Assembly: GCF_026213295.1 (NCBI RefSeq)
Contig: NC_079419.1
Location: 7,834,911-7,898,910, forward strand
DNA from: Gadus chalcogrammus
Taxonomy: Eukaryota; Chordata; Actinopteri; Gadiformes; Gadidae
DNA: 64,000 nucleotides
Direction: 5' to 3'
Under the pieces are notes generated by a model. That model did not search any database. It saw only the letters and a list, made by a program, of their open reading frames with translations, and had not been told where the DNA came from. Position 1 is the stretch's first letter, and the number at the start of each line of letters is the position of its first letter. Positions 12,601-31,397 of the stretch are shown here, piece after piece. A program made the position numbers and the translations under genes.

Positions 12601-14737
12601 AAAAGCTACACGTCTCTTCCGAGAGGAAGTTAAACCAGTCTCCTCCTATTTTCCACTTCCGTCTTCCCAACTTGGCCTCTTGTAATCCAAGCCCTTCGGT
12701 GATCCCGCAGCGATGGTCCTCACTGAAGCTGTGTGGCATATGGCGAGAAGTCAGAGCTGTTTGATGTACCGTTGGCCCCCGGGACAGAGATCACACTATA
12801 TTATGAAACACACTTTTGTACGGGGGGAAAAAGAGGTAGGCAAGGCATGAGGAATATTCTCAAACTTTCCTGCTGTTTCCAAATCAACACAAACCCCTAA
12901 GGATCAAAGACCGCCTCTGGTTATTCACTCTGGTTTAAAAAAATAAAATCGACAGAAACAAATCAAAAGAATAAATACATAAATAAGCCACAAGCCTTTA
13001 GTTGGAATCCCAAAAAATAAGGAAAACAAACCTTTATATAGGCCTAATGTTAGTAAAAGAAACATTAACAAACTTAATGTATATATTACTCTGTATTTAG
13101 GATATATGTTGGGCTGTAATAAACAAACCTTTCATTGGCTGCCTGGTCCTGGTCAATCAAGAGTCCGTGCTTCTTCAAGCCTCAACCATCATCCAGACAT
13201 AATTGACTAGCTGGATGGTTAACTACGGAACCACATATACAATGAAGTATTTTTATTTTTACAAAATAATTTGCCTGTTTTTTCTGAATTATCGACAATT
13301 ACAGCAGATTGGCGAGAAAGTCATGAAAGAAACAAGCTGATTATCTCAGAATTCTGAGAAAAGTTGGAAAATAACCATTCTGTTCCCCTTTTCCGAATTA
13401 ACGAGTTATACCTCAGACTCCTGCTAGAAGCGGTCACCTGCAGGAAGTACGGTTGCTGCTGATAATGAGCCTGACCCTTCAGTGGTAGGCCTACTTTATG
13501 ATTTCAAGTAGGCTACAGGGCCATTAGCCTACGAGTGGTTCCGCATGAAAATAATTCGGAGAAAAACATCCAGTAATATGCTGTTTGGCAGCCTAACCAG
13601 GGTAATCTAGGGTATAGGCCTAGCAACTGCGGCTCCCAAAAAGAGAACAACAAACCTTGAGACATTACCAATACAAGTTAAGTATCTTGCTCGAAATTAT
13701 AAAAAATATATAGGCCTAGGCTATTGTAACAGACCGCACCAATCGTGCGCCAAATATTATTAAAAAGATGATTGACCATGGATTTTTTTCTTGCATTGAA
13801 CTGAGATAGGCCTACATGTCCCAAGGAGAAGTTTGGCATTTAGAACGCTGATAGATCCATACCTTTCAGCTGGGAGTCAAACACCTTAGCCACTGGCTAT
13901 TATCCGGCCCAATTATCAGGCATCAGACTGTTTTCACAACCTTGTGTCATGTTTTGTGTCATGGAAGTCGCAAACCTGAGGATAATTTGTTTTTAATGAA
14001 TCACTCTGACATGATTGTGTAGGCTTTTATTGACTCTAATGAGACACTCTATGGCTGTAATTTGGGACATCAACAACATTCAAACAAGAGGCTATTACAC
14101 AGCTTAAATGGTCACTCATTTTCAAAATGAATAGTGTGTACGATAGAAGTCAGCCAATTATAATAACATGCAGCATAATAACCACCCGATCTCTAGAAAG
14201 CCAACGTTAGAAACGCTCATCATTCCTCAACAGCGCCATCTTGTGTTTCCTGTACCCTGGGCCACGCTTTAGCCTATTGGGGTCAATTTATTGATCAAGG
14301 AATATTAAACTTTTAAGTAAAGTGGTTCTTTATTTGTAACTTTTCACCCACTTTCAGGTAGGCCTACTATTTATAAATGGGACTGCTTCTCTAAGTGTTC
14401 TGTACAGATACCTAGTGATGAACTTCCTATATCAAGAGAATATTTTTTAATAAAAAAAATACAGCTTACCCCAAATGTATTAAAAAAAAAGCCTCAAAAA
14501 GTGCAGAAAATAATATGTATTATTCTTAAATACTTAAAGGCAAACTCAAAGGCAAGCATGCAACATAGTCTCACATATTACAAATTCAGGGTGGAATAGA
14601 TTTCACAATTCAAGCCAAACCCCCAAAAATACACAAACACCAGATTGTATCCTTAACTGTGGCCTCAAATTCCGAACACAAACACAGAATACTATTAGTA
14701 ATCAAGAGCGACGAGGACATGTTGGATCTCCTTTCCA
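9620..14737. other. gene-free interval between actinodin and the first apod-like gene
   Basis: No exon-like open frame with supporting splice sites was found. Contents are AT-rich unique DNA, a poly-G tract at 10855-10871 and short CA runs at 9924-9941. The end adjoining 14738 should hold the 3'UTR of the minus-strand lipocalin. The ORFs present are short and low in coding character. Confidence 0.5.
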
Positions 14738-16067
<1,330 letters not shown>

Positions 16068-16091
16068 AGTGGATGGTGCCGGTGTAATCTG

Positions 16092-16500
16092 AACAAGGGA
16101 AGGGTTAGCCTGTGAGATGAAAGATGAAACAGCAAACAAGCTATTACGCCTGTGGAATAGCAAGGAGATTGGCACAGTTTTTTAATGGTCTTCTGAACAG
16201 TTCCATCGTGTTAGAGTCGGACTGTAAATGCTGTTAGAGTGCATCTTACAATCAAGTAGAGGATGATTGCAGATCATTATAAAAACAAATAACCTTTTTG
16301 ATTTCCTAGATCGTTGTTGAGCGAACCGAAAATCAGTTTAAAGATGCCGTGTATAATAAATAACTTAATTTTCTGTTCTAATACATTTTGTAAGTATTTG
16401 CTCTATGCTGAATCTTAAGTATCAGAAGGCCTACCTGCTGGTGAAGAGAGTGGCGTCCCTTGGAGTAATCCTTGTGTATGTCATAGACACGATGCTCTCC
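16092..16500 (-). promoter_or_regulatory. probable 5'UTR intron and leader exon of apod-A
   Basis: CTTGTTCAG just upstream of the coding exon (acceptor near 16091) and CCAGCAG/GTAGGCC near 16437 form a matched splice pair. A short untranslated leader exon therefore probably starts between 16437 and 16500. No convincing TATA box was identified. Confidence 0.4.
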
Positions 16501-19780
<3,280 letters not shown>

Positions 19781-19788
19781 TATAAATA
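19781..19788 (+). promoter_or_regulatory. TATA box of apod-B
   Basis: TATAAATA lies about 30 bp before a plausible leader exon. That exon would end at ACAG/GTAAGA (19844/19845). The coding exon has its own acceptor (CTGCAG ending at 20001) 14 bases before the ATG. The spacing matches a standard TATA promoter with a short untranslated first exon. Confidence 0.6.
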
Positions 19789-20015
19789 TGAAGCCAATCC
19801 ATTACAATTCATTGCAACCAGGTAATTCTCCAGAATACTAACAGGTAAGAAGCAGCCCTGAGCTGCACTCTCTCTTGGCAACATCGTCTTTTATAATGTG
19901 GTTTAAAGCTCTCAACCATGTAAGCTAGTGCTCAATATATTCCCAGTGTGTTCAGAAGAACTCGTCCATTTTGTTCTTTGTCCTCCTCTCTCTGACTGCA
20001 GGTTTTATAACGAAG

Positions 20016-21473
20016 ATGCAGGTTTTCCAGGTGCTCTCTCTGACGCTGCTGTCCGTCATGGCAGCCAACGCTCAGGTGTTTGTGTGGGGGAAGTGTCCCA
20101 AGCCCGCCGTCCAGGAGAACTTTGATGCCACTCAGGTGAACCCCAAACTCCCTGCTCTCGTTACTTCTGCGCGCCTTTTTCTCTTATTTGTTAGATCATC
20201 TTTTTTCCTTTTTTCCTTGGGAGGGGACAGCAACAGTCATTTCTGTTCTCTCTCTCAATTCAAATCAACCAGCTTCGTTAACAGAATCGATGAGCTGCAG
20301 GTTTTGAGAGCTGAAGGGCCACAATGCGCAGATTGCCAAACCGGTGAAAACACTCACTGAATTGTAAACAAATGCTAAATTGCATGGCTTGGTTCGGTTT
20401 TACCTACGGTCTGATAATCTTCTCGTATATAACACAATCAACATTGAGGCCCCAATGTGACAAAAGCGGGCAAAACCATAACGCTCTAGACAACCTACAA
20501 TATGTAAAATGAATGTTTAATCTGTTGTTCACCGACGTTCCTGTTCCAATTCTAACTCTTCCAAAATTCACTCTTCACGCTCTCCCACCTCGCAGTACTT
20601 GGGAACGTGGTACGAGATCACGAAGCTGCCGACCATTTTCCAGAAGGGGGAGTGCGGCACGGCCACCTACAGCGATAAGAGCCCCGGGGTGGTGGGAGTC
20701 CTCAACAGAGAGCTGCTGTAAGTGGGGGCCTCCAGGGACCCAACTGGCTCCGTACAATGTGGATGCATATGTACCGAGTGTTTTCTGTGTATGAATGGTT
20801 TATTTTGCCTCTTTCGCAGCGCCAACGGAAGCATCAACGCCATTGTTGGATCTGCCAAGGCGACGGACCCGACTGTGCCCGCCAAGCTTGAGGTTTCCTT
20901 CTTCGAGGGTAAGGGCATCACACGCACACACACACGCTCACACACAAACACGCACACATTCACAGAAACACAAACATAAGCTCAAACACCAACCCACACG
21001 CACAGATTCATGTCCAATACCCTCTTTGTTTTCATTTCGCAATCCAAGTTCCAACATATTCTTTCTAAATATCACAATCAATACACAAAATATTCCAATT
21101 CATATTGTAGAAATCAACGGCACCAAGGCATACAATTTAGCAAACTTAGGCCACACTACTATATACCCTCCCCTACGCCAATGCTGTCTTGGTTGACGTT
21201 TGCTTGTAATGCCGTCCCCCCCCTCCTCCAGGCTCTCCCCCTGGCGACTACTGGGTGCTGTCCACCGACTACACCGGCCACGCCCTGGTGTTCGGCTGCA
21301 GCCAGTTCGGTCCCGTGAGCGCCCAGTTCTCCTGGATCCTGAGCAGGGAGCCCACCATGCCCGAGGAGACCCTCGCCGACCTCCAAGGCATCCTGGCCTC
21401 CGCCGGGGTCAAGGTCGACAAGATGGTGGCCACCGACCAGGACCTGGCCCTGTGTGCCGCCATGGAGCAGTAA
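20016..21473 (+). CDS. apod: apolipoprotein D-like lipocalin, copy B
   Basis: Four coding exons, 20016-20135, 20596-20717, 20820-20908 and 21232-21473 (phases 0, 2, 1), encode 190 aa. The second exon is 122 nt in both copies and all intron phases match copy A. A signal peptide (MQVFQVLSLTLLSVMAANA) precedes QVFVWGKCPKP. Lipocalin motifs are GTWYEITKLP (G-x-W) and YWVLSTDYTGHALVFGC (TDY). Four cysteines (WGKC, KGEC, VFGC, LALC) match the ApoD disulfide set. A single sequon (NGS) sits at a different position from that of copy A. Protein identity to copy A is visibly low outside these motifs, so this is an old duplicate of the multi-gene fish ApoD cluster. The start is set by the in-frame signal peptide. 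Confidence 0.93.
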
Positions 21474-21660
21474 GCTCCCCCCCGGTAGGCGCTGACCCAC
21501 GGCCCCGGACGCCCCGCTGTGCTCTCAGCCTGCTCGTCCCGGCTCGGATCACCTCCCACGTTGATGGTTCGCGACCACTTCTTATCGCGTGTAAAGTGTT
21601 TCATTTGATTGGCTTGCTTGCTCGGTTATCCCATGGAAAGTGTTTAAATTGTTGTGCAAA

Positions 21661-21666
21661 AATAAA
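21661..21666 (+). terminator. poly(A) signal of apod-B
   Basis: AATAAA lies 188 bases after the stop codon, in a T/A-rich 3'UTR. Confidence 0.75.
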
Positions 21667-21766
21667 TGCAATTAAACCTGGATAAAAAAACACACTATAT
21701 GTTGGCTTGGTGGTCCTTTCATTGTCCTTTGCGTTGGTGGGTCGTGCAGGCAGCAGGTCGGATTGT

Positions 21767-21767
<1 letters not shown>

Positions 21768-21803
<36 letters not shown>
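21768..21803. repeat. (GGC)n trinucleotide array
   Basis: Twelve GGC triplets just downstream of the apod-B poly(A) site. Confidence 0.93.
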
Positions 21804-23029
21804 TGGCCCCCGGGGAAGATGGCTGAGATATTTAGGTTTAGCTCTCGGTTCCGTTTGAGAGATTATGTAGCTGTCTTGGAAAAAAGTATTTTATGTTGTC
21901 ACATAAACGGTATGGTCTTCCTGACTTTTCATCAAATGTTTTAAGCCAATTGTGTAAATTGTTGTCTGCATCTAGAGGTAGCAGCCTTCTTGAACGGGGA
22001 GTGTTTAGCAGCCTGGCCTCACCATCCACCCAATCCATTCGCTCAGGCTTTTGTTTTTTGAAATTCCTTTGTTTCTTTTAGCAGGGCAACTCCTTTCTTG
22101 TCTTTATTTTGTAAATGCCTTTGCTCACCTAAACATGACTACCTCCCCTTCCCCTAATTCATTGTGCATTGAAAATATTTCATGGGTTGTCTTATCCTTA
22201 CCAGTCTTACCAGTTCATACCAGTCTGGATGAGCAAGGTCACCGTCTTTCACCCATTGTTTTATGTTCCCAGCTGTCTTTCAATGACCATGACTCTTAAC
22301 CAAATACTTTGCAATCAAGTGTCTTAAAAGTCAAAAAATTTCTTCAGTACGGGAACGGTTTAGGTGAGGATAACTGCAAGGGATGGAGAAATAATGTGGG
22401 CTACATTTATTGGTAAGTAAATAAAAGTACAATTTAGAGTGACAGTGTACAGGTGAAAAGTATTCTCATACAGGCTGATGCATCAATAAATTAAACTCAG
22501 TCTATCCATCTCCATTGGATCGAGAACCCTGAAGCTTTTGGCCACATAAAAAAGTTACATTTTTGGGGGGTTCTTCAATACCTCTGTCCTGAAGTCATCC
22601 AATATCAGTGCAGTCGACACAATTCCAAACTGTCTAAACAAAGCCCATGTTTGGGAGACATTTTTTACAACTCAAAGTTCCAGAAGAAGATATAAGAATA
22701 TAAGAATGAAATATATAAGAATAAAACCTTATGGACCAGATGTAGAAAGGAATGGGATTTGCAAGTACATGAATACAGCCTATTTTGTCGCGTACAATTA
22801 TTAAAGAGAATAGAAAATCAATTGGCCATTTGTTTTGAGTTGCATGTGTGCGTGCGTGTGTGCGTGTGTGTGCGTGTGTGACGTCCCTACTCTCTGCAGG
22901 GTTCTGGGCGGAGACGGAGACAGCCTTAAAGGGGTCCACAATAAACATGATAAACAGACAGGGGACAACATGAAAAGGTCCCTTTACAACCTATTACCGC
23001 CACCAGCAGCTCCACACTGGATGACTTAC

Positions 23030-23695
23030 TGGTTTCCTCCTTTGGAGTGGACCCCCAGTGTTTTCTTGCAGCAGCTCTCCGGTGAGGACTCGGGAGGCCG
23101 TGCGTGACAACACACTCCCCCACTCAAAGACTTCCACAAGCTTCATGCTGCCCCGCCTGTCCCCAAGATACTCCTCAAACAAGTGGGCAGAGGTTTGAGT
23201 CATGCTGTAATCGTCACATGTTCCTGTTCTTTTATTTAAAAAACAGTTTTGACGCAGGTTTGGAGCAATGGTGAGCAATTGTGGTGCTATTTGATTGTTC
23301 GTCTCACCTGAAATGGTGTACCAACTGCCTGCGTGTGTCTGCCTGTGCAGAGTTTGTGTGAGGAGATCTTTCGCGTAGTTCTGCATTTCAGTGGATCCGA
23401 GTTCCTCTGTAATCAACCTACTTTCAAGTAGTTTTTCCCTCTGCTATTGGATTGACCCTTTGCGTAAAGATAGATGCCGATTTCTGAAAGTGAAGTTGAT
23501 TGAAGTTGATTAATACCAGCGTGTTCAGTCGAGTGTATGCACGTCATGGAGTGATGCAGCAGCATGAATGCATCCTCACAAAGGGTAAGTTTGTCCTGCA
23601 CGGCAGACTGGAGAACATCTCCCGGGGAATGCGGCCCGTAGGCTGGCTGGCAGGATAGAGAGCAGGGTCAGAGAGATCACCCATGTGGCAATCAT
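23030..23695 (-). CDS. unrecognised, possibly coding stretch with signal-peptide-like start
   Basis: On the minus strand an ATG at 23695 opens a hydrophobic start (MIATWVISLTLLSILPAS) after a CCCCCAG acceptor. It runs about 38 codons to TTT/GTGAGG. Further down is a segment ending in WYTIS at a strong TTTCAG/GTGAGA donor. Then 23204-23030 is open from a TTACAG acceptor to CCA/GTAAGT and encodes a coding-looking segment (FEEYLGDRRGSMKLVEVFEW...). I could not join the pieces in one consistent phase and recognise no family. It may be a small secreted-protein gene, a decayed gene, or chance open frames. Confidence 0.25.
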
Positions 23696-24458
23696 CTTTA
23701 TTCACTGGGGGAGGAACAGTGCAGACAATATATACTAAAATATATACTACAGGCTTCCTGACCTGCCATTCATTCAATGCACTGGGGCAGAGGATGGATC
23801 GATGGGGTTCTGAGGAGGGTCAGTGATAATAACACAGTGTCACTCAAAAGTCAGCTCAGTGACAATTTGGTGATTTTAGTGGGGAGGAAGGAAGTGAGGG
23901 AAGGAAGTGAGGGAAGGAAGGAGAAGAGGAAGGAGTGATACCGGGGGGTCTTGAAATAGAGGAAACACAGGAAGGAAAATGCTTTGGAATTATTAATAGA
24001 ATAATCAATCAATTGAAAAGGTGACATTCATGTACAAAAGCGTCCTAAACGGCAGAATATACCCTTATCAAGATATAGACCTCTCCCTCTCTCTCTCCCC
24101 CTATCTCTCATGGTACTCCATGAGAGATAGTGTTTGAGTTGGCACCTGCATAAATCAATATTTGTGGTTGTTTAAACTCTGACCATTATCTTGGTTCATT
24201 ATCTCTGTTTGCATATCAGATAACAGAGTGTGATGTTGTTGCATCTATATTTAGCTGTGCTAACTATTTAACCCTTTTTTCATTCACTTCTGAATCCAGA
24301 AGTACACCTCTAAATGCACTTTAAGTTTAAAATGCACAAATCAATTTCACAAATCTGTTCATGTGTAATGTCTTTGTGGCTAAATCCCTGTCATAACTTA
24401 TACGAACTGATTCATGATTTGTAAGGTATAGTAGTATTGAAAGTGAATAGTTCATTAT

Positions 24459-24460
<2 letters not shown>

Positions 24461-24517
<57 letters not shown>
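24461..24517. repeat. (GA)n microsatellite
   Basis: About 28 GA units. Confidence 0.95.
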
Positions 24518-24519
<2 letters not shown>

Positions 24520-25437
24520 CCCCATAGTGTGTATTGAAACATATCAAAGATGGGATATGGTGGTAAGAGATGGAGCAAGTCTTCACTGGGGCAACAGAGT
24601 GAACGCCATGTAACACGGATCAGTGGATCAGAGACCGTTTCTTTTGGAGGGAATGTCGTTAAGGTTTTACCTCCCCTGACTTTATTCCAGGGATTCCTGA
24701 TCCTTGAGGATCCTTGACTGTTATCAAGGCCTAAATGAGATTGCCAACAGGGTTAGTGCTGCACCTTACCGGATTAGGCTTTGGCGGGGTGGCCACCGGG
24801 GCGGGAGACACCACAATGTTGCCAGTTTGTCCGGACAACAGATTGGTGCTGTAATCACAAGATGGTGCGTGACCGCGCACAAACCAGGTTTTAACCTCGA
24901 AAGAGTTTAAAACCTTCGCCTCACCGTGACTCCTGTAATGCTCGCTTGCCCACAAGCTGAAGAAATCCCTGCTAAAAGGCTTACACCTAGCAGATTCTTA
25001 AATTAGTGGTTTACACCTATTACTAATACTCCCCTAATTCCTAAGCCATTTCTGTGTGATTCTGTTTTTCTCAGAAAAGAGATGATCAGAACGTCTTGGG
25101 GCAAATATGTTGTCCGGAAGGGAACAACAGACAGGCATATGGACAGACAGACAGGTATACATGTCATGTAGGCGGGAAGGCAGAGGACTAGACACAGATA
25201 GATACAGGTTGACAGACAAACAAACAGTCTGTGGACATAAACTTATGTGTATGTGTGGATGTACATTTTTCAACACATACACACACAAACACACACATGC
25301 ACATACATGTGTGTGCATGGGTACCTGTAGACGCATGTATCAATCAATTATTTAACTTTGCCTCACTTTGCCTCACCGAGACTCCTGTTTTGCAGTGAGG
25401 CAAAGTGTATGTGTATGTGTGTGTGTATGTGTGTTTT

Positions 25438-25554
<117 letters not shown>

Positions 25555-25944
25555 TCCACGCACTTGCATGTGTGCAGTGCACGTGTCTGCATGCACATAC
25601 CTGTCCATGCGTGTGTGAACTTTTCCCCGCTCGCCACCTGTACGTGTGCGTATGTAGGATAAGCACGCAGCAAAGTAATGACACCTGAGCCTGCTTAGCC
25701 CTCACTCCCCTGAGGATCGGGAGGAGGGCACACTAAACCACTACCACCCAGTCTGCGGCTGGGCCAACAGGAACCGCTGCGGCCAACAGCTATGCCCGCC
25801 TCGCTGATAGCTGGACGTTATCCTCAACTCCCCCTTCCCTTACCTTACTTCATACAGACGTGCTTCTCCCTGTACGTAATACACCTGCGGATACTTTGAA
25901 GAATGCAGGGGGCACTTTGGAGAAATCTATTGATACTTTTTAAG

Positions 25945-26040
25945 ATTGAAAGATTCAAAGGTTTTTTATTGTCACATACTCATACAGGATGTGAAGTGAA
26001 ATGTTTTTGTTACATACTCTTATTTCTGTCGTTAATATAT
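25945..26040. repeat. possible dispersed-repeat tail
   Basis: The phrase ATTCAAAGGTTTTTTATTGT, followed by a CACATACTCATACAGG segment, resembles the ends of interspersed repeats common in fish genomes. Family assignment is not possible by eye. Confidence 0.3.
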
Positions 26041-26502
26041 ACAAATATTAGAATATTATTATAATATAATATATTATATAATAACATACATTAAAATATA
26101 TTTTAAGATTGATTCTGGACAATATTCAACAATACCACTTAATGTCAATACATACTAACCTTTAATGTCAATACATACTAAATGCAAAACAAAATGCAGT
26201 TCAAGCCAATGTTTTTTACTATTTCTTTGAAGCAATCAATGGTCATGTTTACACCAAATAAGAATAACAGATGAATGATTATTTGCATTTTCTTCCAATT
26301 CCAAAAGGTGTTGAAAGAGCTACTTGCCTTCAAACAAAATCTCGGAGGGGATACATTATAGAAAACCGTTTGAGAGCCAGTGCTACAAAGCACGATGGAG
26401 GGAGATGCAGGGCCAGGCTGTGGGCGGGTGGTGAGCACCAACGGTCAGACATGGCGGTCTGAGACGGAGGAGGATCCACGCATACATAGGCTGATCTCCC
26501 CA

Positions 26503-26523
26503 CCCCCCCCCCCCCCCCCCCCC
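26503..26523. repeat. poly-C tract
   Basis: About 21 C residues. A second tract of similar length lies at 26634-26651. Confidence 0.95.
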
Positions 26524-26879
26524 ATGTTTGGTTGAAATCCCAAAGCTTACCCCCAGGGGTACAGGGGGTCAGTACCTCTGACCCCCATTCTGGACATCTG
26601 AAGGAAAACCCTAACAAAGGCTATCCTCATTCTCCCCCCCCCCCCCCCCCCTCCCATTCATCTTCTTCTTAATAACCAGCATGTGGCCACACAATTTCAG
26701 TTGGACTGTGCGTGCGTCCTTGTGCATGTGTGTGTGCGTTTGTGTGTGTGCACGTACGAGCGTGTGTGTGTGTGTGTGTGTGCTAGGCCGACGCAGAGGG
26801 CGGACGGATGGACGTCGACCATACCGGGCGCCATCGGAGGAGGAAGCTAAGTGTTTAGGTGTCTTAACCGCGGGCCTAA

Positions 26880-27250
26880 AGTGCTAACAAGGGATTAGTG
26901 AGGTAAATGTTAAAAGAGGTTTAGCAGCTCCATGCTTAAGGGGGCCAGCAGCGTTGCTCCAGTAATTACACATGAGAGGCGAGATGCAGAGCCGAGCAGT
27001 TGGCCGGCAGATCACATGTGATGTCAGTGCAGGGACGGCTTACCGCAGGAGATAAGGCCAGCTAATGGAGATGAAATAAATCTGTATTTAAAAAGTATTT
27101 TTTTTAAGTTAAGGCAGTTAGCTGGCCCGCGAGAACGGTAAAGGGGCCACTGGGGTAGTTGTAAGCGAGGCAAGGCCCTGATCAGTCGGCGAAGTGAGCG
27201 AGGTGAAGTGTAGGACGTTTTAACTTCCTTGAGGGAAACCTGTGATAAGA
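26880..27250. promoter_or_regulatory. enhancer-like unique block upstream of samd7
   Basis: This stretch is not repeat-like. It combines GGGATTAG, a CAGTAATTA homeodomain word, a CACATGTG E-box and GATAAG/GCTAATGG words within about 200 bp. It has no open frame. The call rests only on motif density and absence of repeats. Confidence 0.25.
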
Positions 27251-28843
27251 GTGTGGCCGGGAAACCAGCACCTGATTCCTGAGCAGCATATTTTCAATTG
27301 CTTTAGCTTTTGGGTTTTTGGAGCGAGATTGACCACATTTGTACTGCTGCTAACTGGTGTGAATTTGAGGTGAGTCAACTAAAAGAATCTTCTCAGAGCG
27401 TTTCTCCTTCTGTTCTTCCCACATTTTTCTCGTTTCCTGTGACGTGAATGGTTAGTTCGCATTTTTTGCACTGTGAAGGCCAATTCCAGTAATGTTTTGT
27501 GTGAGTTTACATTTCCTGCAAAATAGATAGTGAATTGTCTAACAGGATGCTCTTTGGTAATTTGCCATGGGAACTGTTCGACCTTGACATATTAAAAAAA
27601 TATATTTATTTACACAGACAAATCATATTCGTGAATGTAAAATATCCGATCTCTATCCAAGCTGAGTTCAACAGTTATCCTCAGGTACTTCGCGATAACG
27701 GCAAAAGGAAAAAGTCGTATGATAAATGACCATTTATTTTTTTTAATTCATCATAGAATGTTCCTACATTGAAAATAGAATTGCACTGTGGTAATGCATC
27801 CATGAGTCTTACTTTCTCATAACTGCAAGCAAACTGTAAGAAGAGTTGATGTAATGAATAAACTATGAGAATAAAGTAGGATGAGGGTGGTTATGTGGCA
27901 TAGGCAAAGCTGAAGTTCCTTACCAACACTGACGTTATTGAAAGATAATGCACATCCTTGGAACATCATTGATCAGAATCAATTATTCAAAGAGCTAAAG
28001 AACATTTTTTAACTTATCTTAAAGTTAACGTAAAATTAAACTATGTAATCAACTGAAGTTATTTAAGATATTATATTATTTCTAATTATTCCTTGAATTA
28101 TTCTCAAAGTCAAATGTAAAAAGAGAATACACGGTACTTTAAAATGTACCTTTTTCTTTATTAGCATTAGGCGCTTACCTGCTTGGTTCCTTTTGACCTT
28201 TGACCTCTTAACACAACCATTTTTACACAAGACAACAATTTTTTGTATGCATCAACAATATTTGCCTTTACCATAAATACAAAAAACAAAAAACATAGGA
28301 CATTCTTTGGGCCTATGAATGCATTACAAATGCTTACTTCTTGTCTGAACCTGAATGCAAGCATTGATGGCAATCATACGTTGGTTGATTTGCCATTTGT
28401 GTGGAAAAAGTAAGAAAATGGATGTTGGGTGCTATAATGTGGAGAATGTAGACAATTGATTTTGATTTGCCTCCTTATTAAGACATTATTTCCGAAAATA
28501 CATAATCATTTAAAAAAATTATGTATTTTTGAGGGCAGGTTGCAATGCGTCCTGTCGAGAAAAAAAAAGATTATTACAAGGATATCCTAATTTTATGGCA
28601 AATATAATTCCATAATTTTAGTTAATTGTGAAAGTTCTATTCCTTTTAATGTATTGTTTGCAATCTATTTCATAATCCAACATATCTTGGCGGGAGGGAC
28701 AGAGTTATGGCTTATGTCAGAATTGTTGAGCCAGATCTTGGATCAATACTTGTCGTGATAAATAAGTTTCACTACGGATCACTGTTGTTTAAGAATGCCA
28801 TGAAATCGAAACACATTCAACCACCCAAGATGGGTCGTTGCTA

Positions 28844-29095
<252 letters not shown>

Positions 29096-29692
29096 CGCAG
29101 GTCTGCGTGTCTGTATGTCTTGTCTGGGATTAGGACGACTAGACAATGCCTCTGTCTTGTCTGATATGACCTCCTCAGGGCTTCATGTAAGTCGTCAGCA
29201 ATTTTTCCTTTCAATTCATTCCCATAATGAGATTAGCCTAGCAATTACAAATAATCCAACCGCCCAATCACAAGACAGTTGGTCACTGCGGCGCAGCCTT
29301 CGTATTTCACAAATTAGATATTGATGCTTAAGACCATAGCCAGTTTATACTTCAACACACTACAATCATTTCAAATGTTAATTGTAAATAAATACTGTGA
29401 TTGTGGTGACGTTAAATTATTTAACTTTAAGAACTCTCCAAGATACCGAGGACTGAGGATAATGATGTGCTTAGTCCTTAAATTAATGCTAAAATCCCAT
29501 ATTAATGTGACTGTCTCAGGACCGGAGCCCTACACCAACAGTTTGTCATGACATAAAATAGGAGGTTCAGTAACCTCAGAAAAAGGCCAAGATATAAAGC
29601 CTCAAATTAAGTTTCCCCCTCTTTCTCGCTCTTTCCCGCCTCATTTGCTGATGCTAGCTAATAACCCTAATGTGTGTGTTGGGGGGGGGGGT

Positions 29693-29813
<121 letters not shown>

Positions 29814-29939
29814 ACATAACAAGACATAAACCGATTGCGTGGCCAGATTTATCCCCAAGGTGTTTTGAGGGCATCTCTGGGTCTGATGGGGGCTAATAAG
29901 CTTAGCACTTCAGGTGTATTGTCCGCCATGCTTACAGGC

Positions 29940-30400
29940 CAGGTTTGCTGAGGGTAAAACGCTAAACGTGTGGATTACCTCCCACACATCCCTTTAAAGT
30001 GCTGTATAGCCAGGATTTAGCTAATAGGATCCTGGGGTGGGACAGGGTGGGGAGCTGGCTGGCCAGCCCATGGGCAACAGATGTACGGGGCAGACGGCTC
30101 CTGGGCTAACTGGGGGATTACAGGGCCCAGATTAGACGGTTTTCTGGGGGGGATTTCCACGAGGGCCATGGGGGTAAAATCTTCCAAGTGCGTTTGTGGA
30201 TAACACTGTTATGCCAACTTCGCATTGCTTTACATAAACAAGGCCCGGACTATACGACGTCCGTAGTGTTTCCCACTACAGTATTAATGCATACATCATG
30301 AAATGAATAAAGAGCTCTATTGAAATAGGAGCCAAATGCATTTTGTGCAACCCTGAATCTCCTCTCGGGGAAGCCAGACACTCAGTGGCCTGGGATTAGG
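29940..30400. promoter_or_regulatory. cluster of GGATTA (CRX/OTX-type) words upstream of samd7
   Basis: GGATTA occurs at 29972-29977, 30115-30120 and 30393-30398, all in the same orientation. An AGATTA variant lies near 30130. The block sits 1.0-1.4 kb before samd7 coding sequence in otherwise unique DNA. GGATTA is the core site of CRX/OTX homeodomain factors, which drive photoreceptor genes. Function is inferred only. Confidence 0.3.
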
Positions 30401-30539
30401 CAGAGCTACATTATTGGGCTGTCGTTTACAGTATCATATTGGCTAATGGGATTTACGCAGTGTTGGGAGCTAATTGGAGGTGTCTAAGAAGACTCTGCCG
30501 GTGTACACAAGCTGCTGGCTCAGCCAAGAACAATGAGGT

Positions 30540-30794
<255 letters not shown>

Positions 30795-31397
30795 GGCCTG
30801 GGTTTGTTTGTTTGTGCCAACAGCTTTGTGAAAAAAAGTGACACGATTTCCCAAGCTGTTTTATTCACAAGGATTTAATTGTTTCTAATTTGCTGCAAAC
30901 GGTTTCATAAAATAAACAAGCAGGAAGTATGACACAATTCAATTCTTTGCCTGAATATTGTTTTGAAATTCTGCTATGAATTTGTGCCTTCTGCTTGACA
31001 AGAGTGAAGTGAGAAATAAAGACAATTAAAGTCACCAGCTGTTTTTTTCAGTAGGACTTTACTCAGTTGGATTCAATTCGGTTCGTCGATATGAATAGGC
31101 CACATTCGAATAGCTCTCTCAAGCATAACATGCGCCTCCAGCTATTTAATGTTTTAATCTCTGCTGCACCCTAGTGTTAGAAATAGGAACTCACACAGGG
31201 AAAAAATATATATAGTTACTGTAGAGCTGTGCTGTGTAACGTAGCCTGATTGAAACAGGCTGAAGTAGGCCTTAAGGCATTAGAGACATACGAGTTGCAG
31301 ATAGCCTACATCTGCTAAACAGGATCAATATTTGATCTGTTTGTGTCTCCCCTTCACCTCCCCAGGCTTCGACCACTGTTTGACGGAGGGGGCCGTC

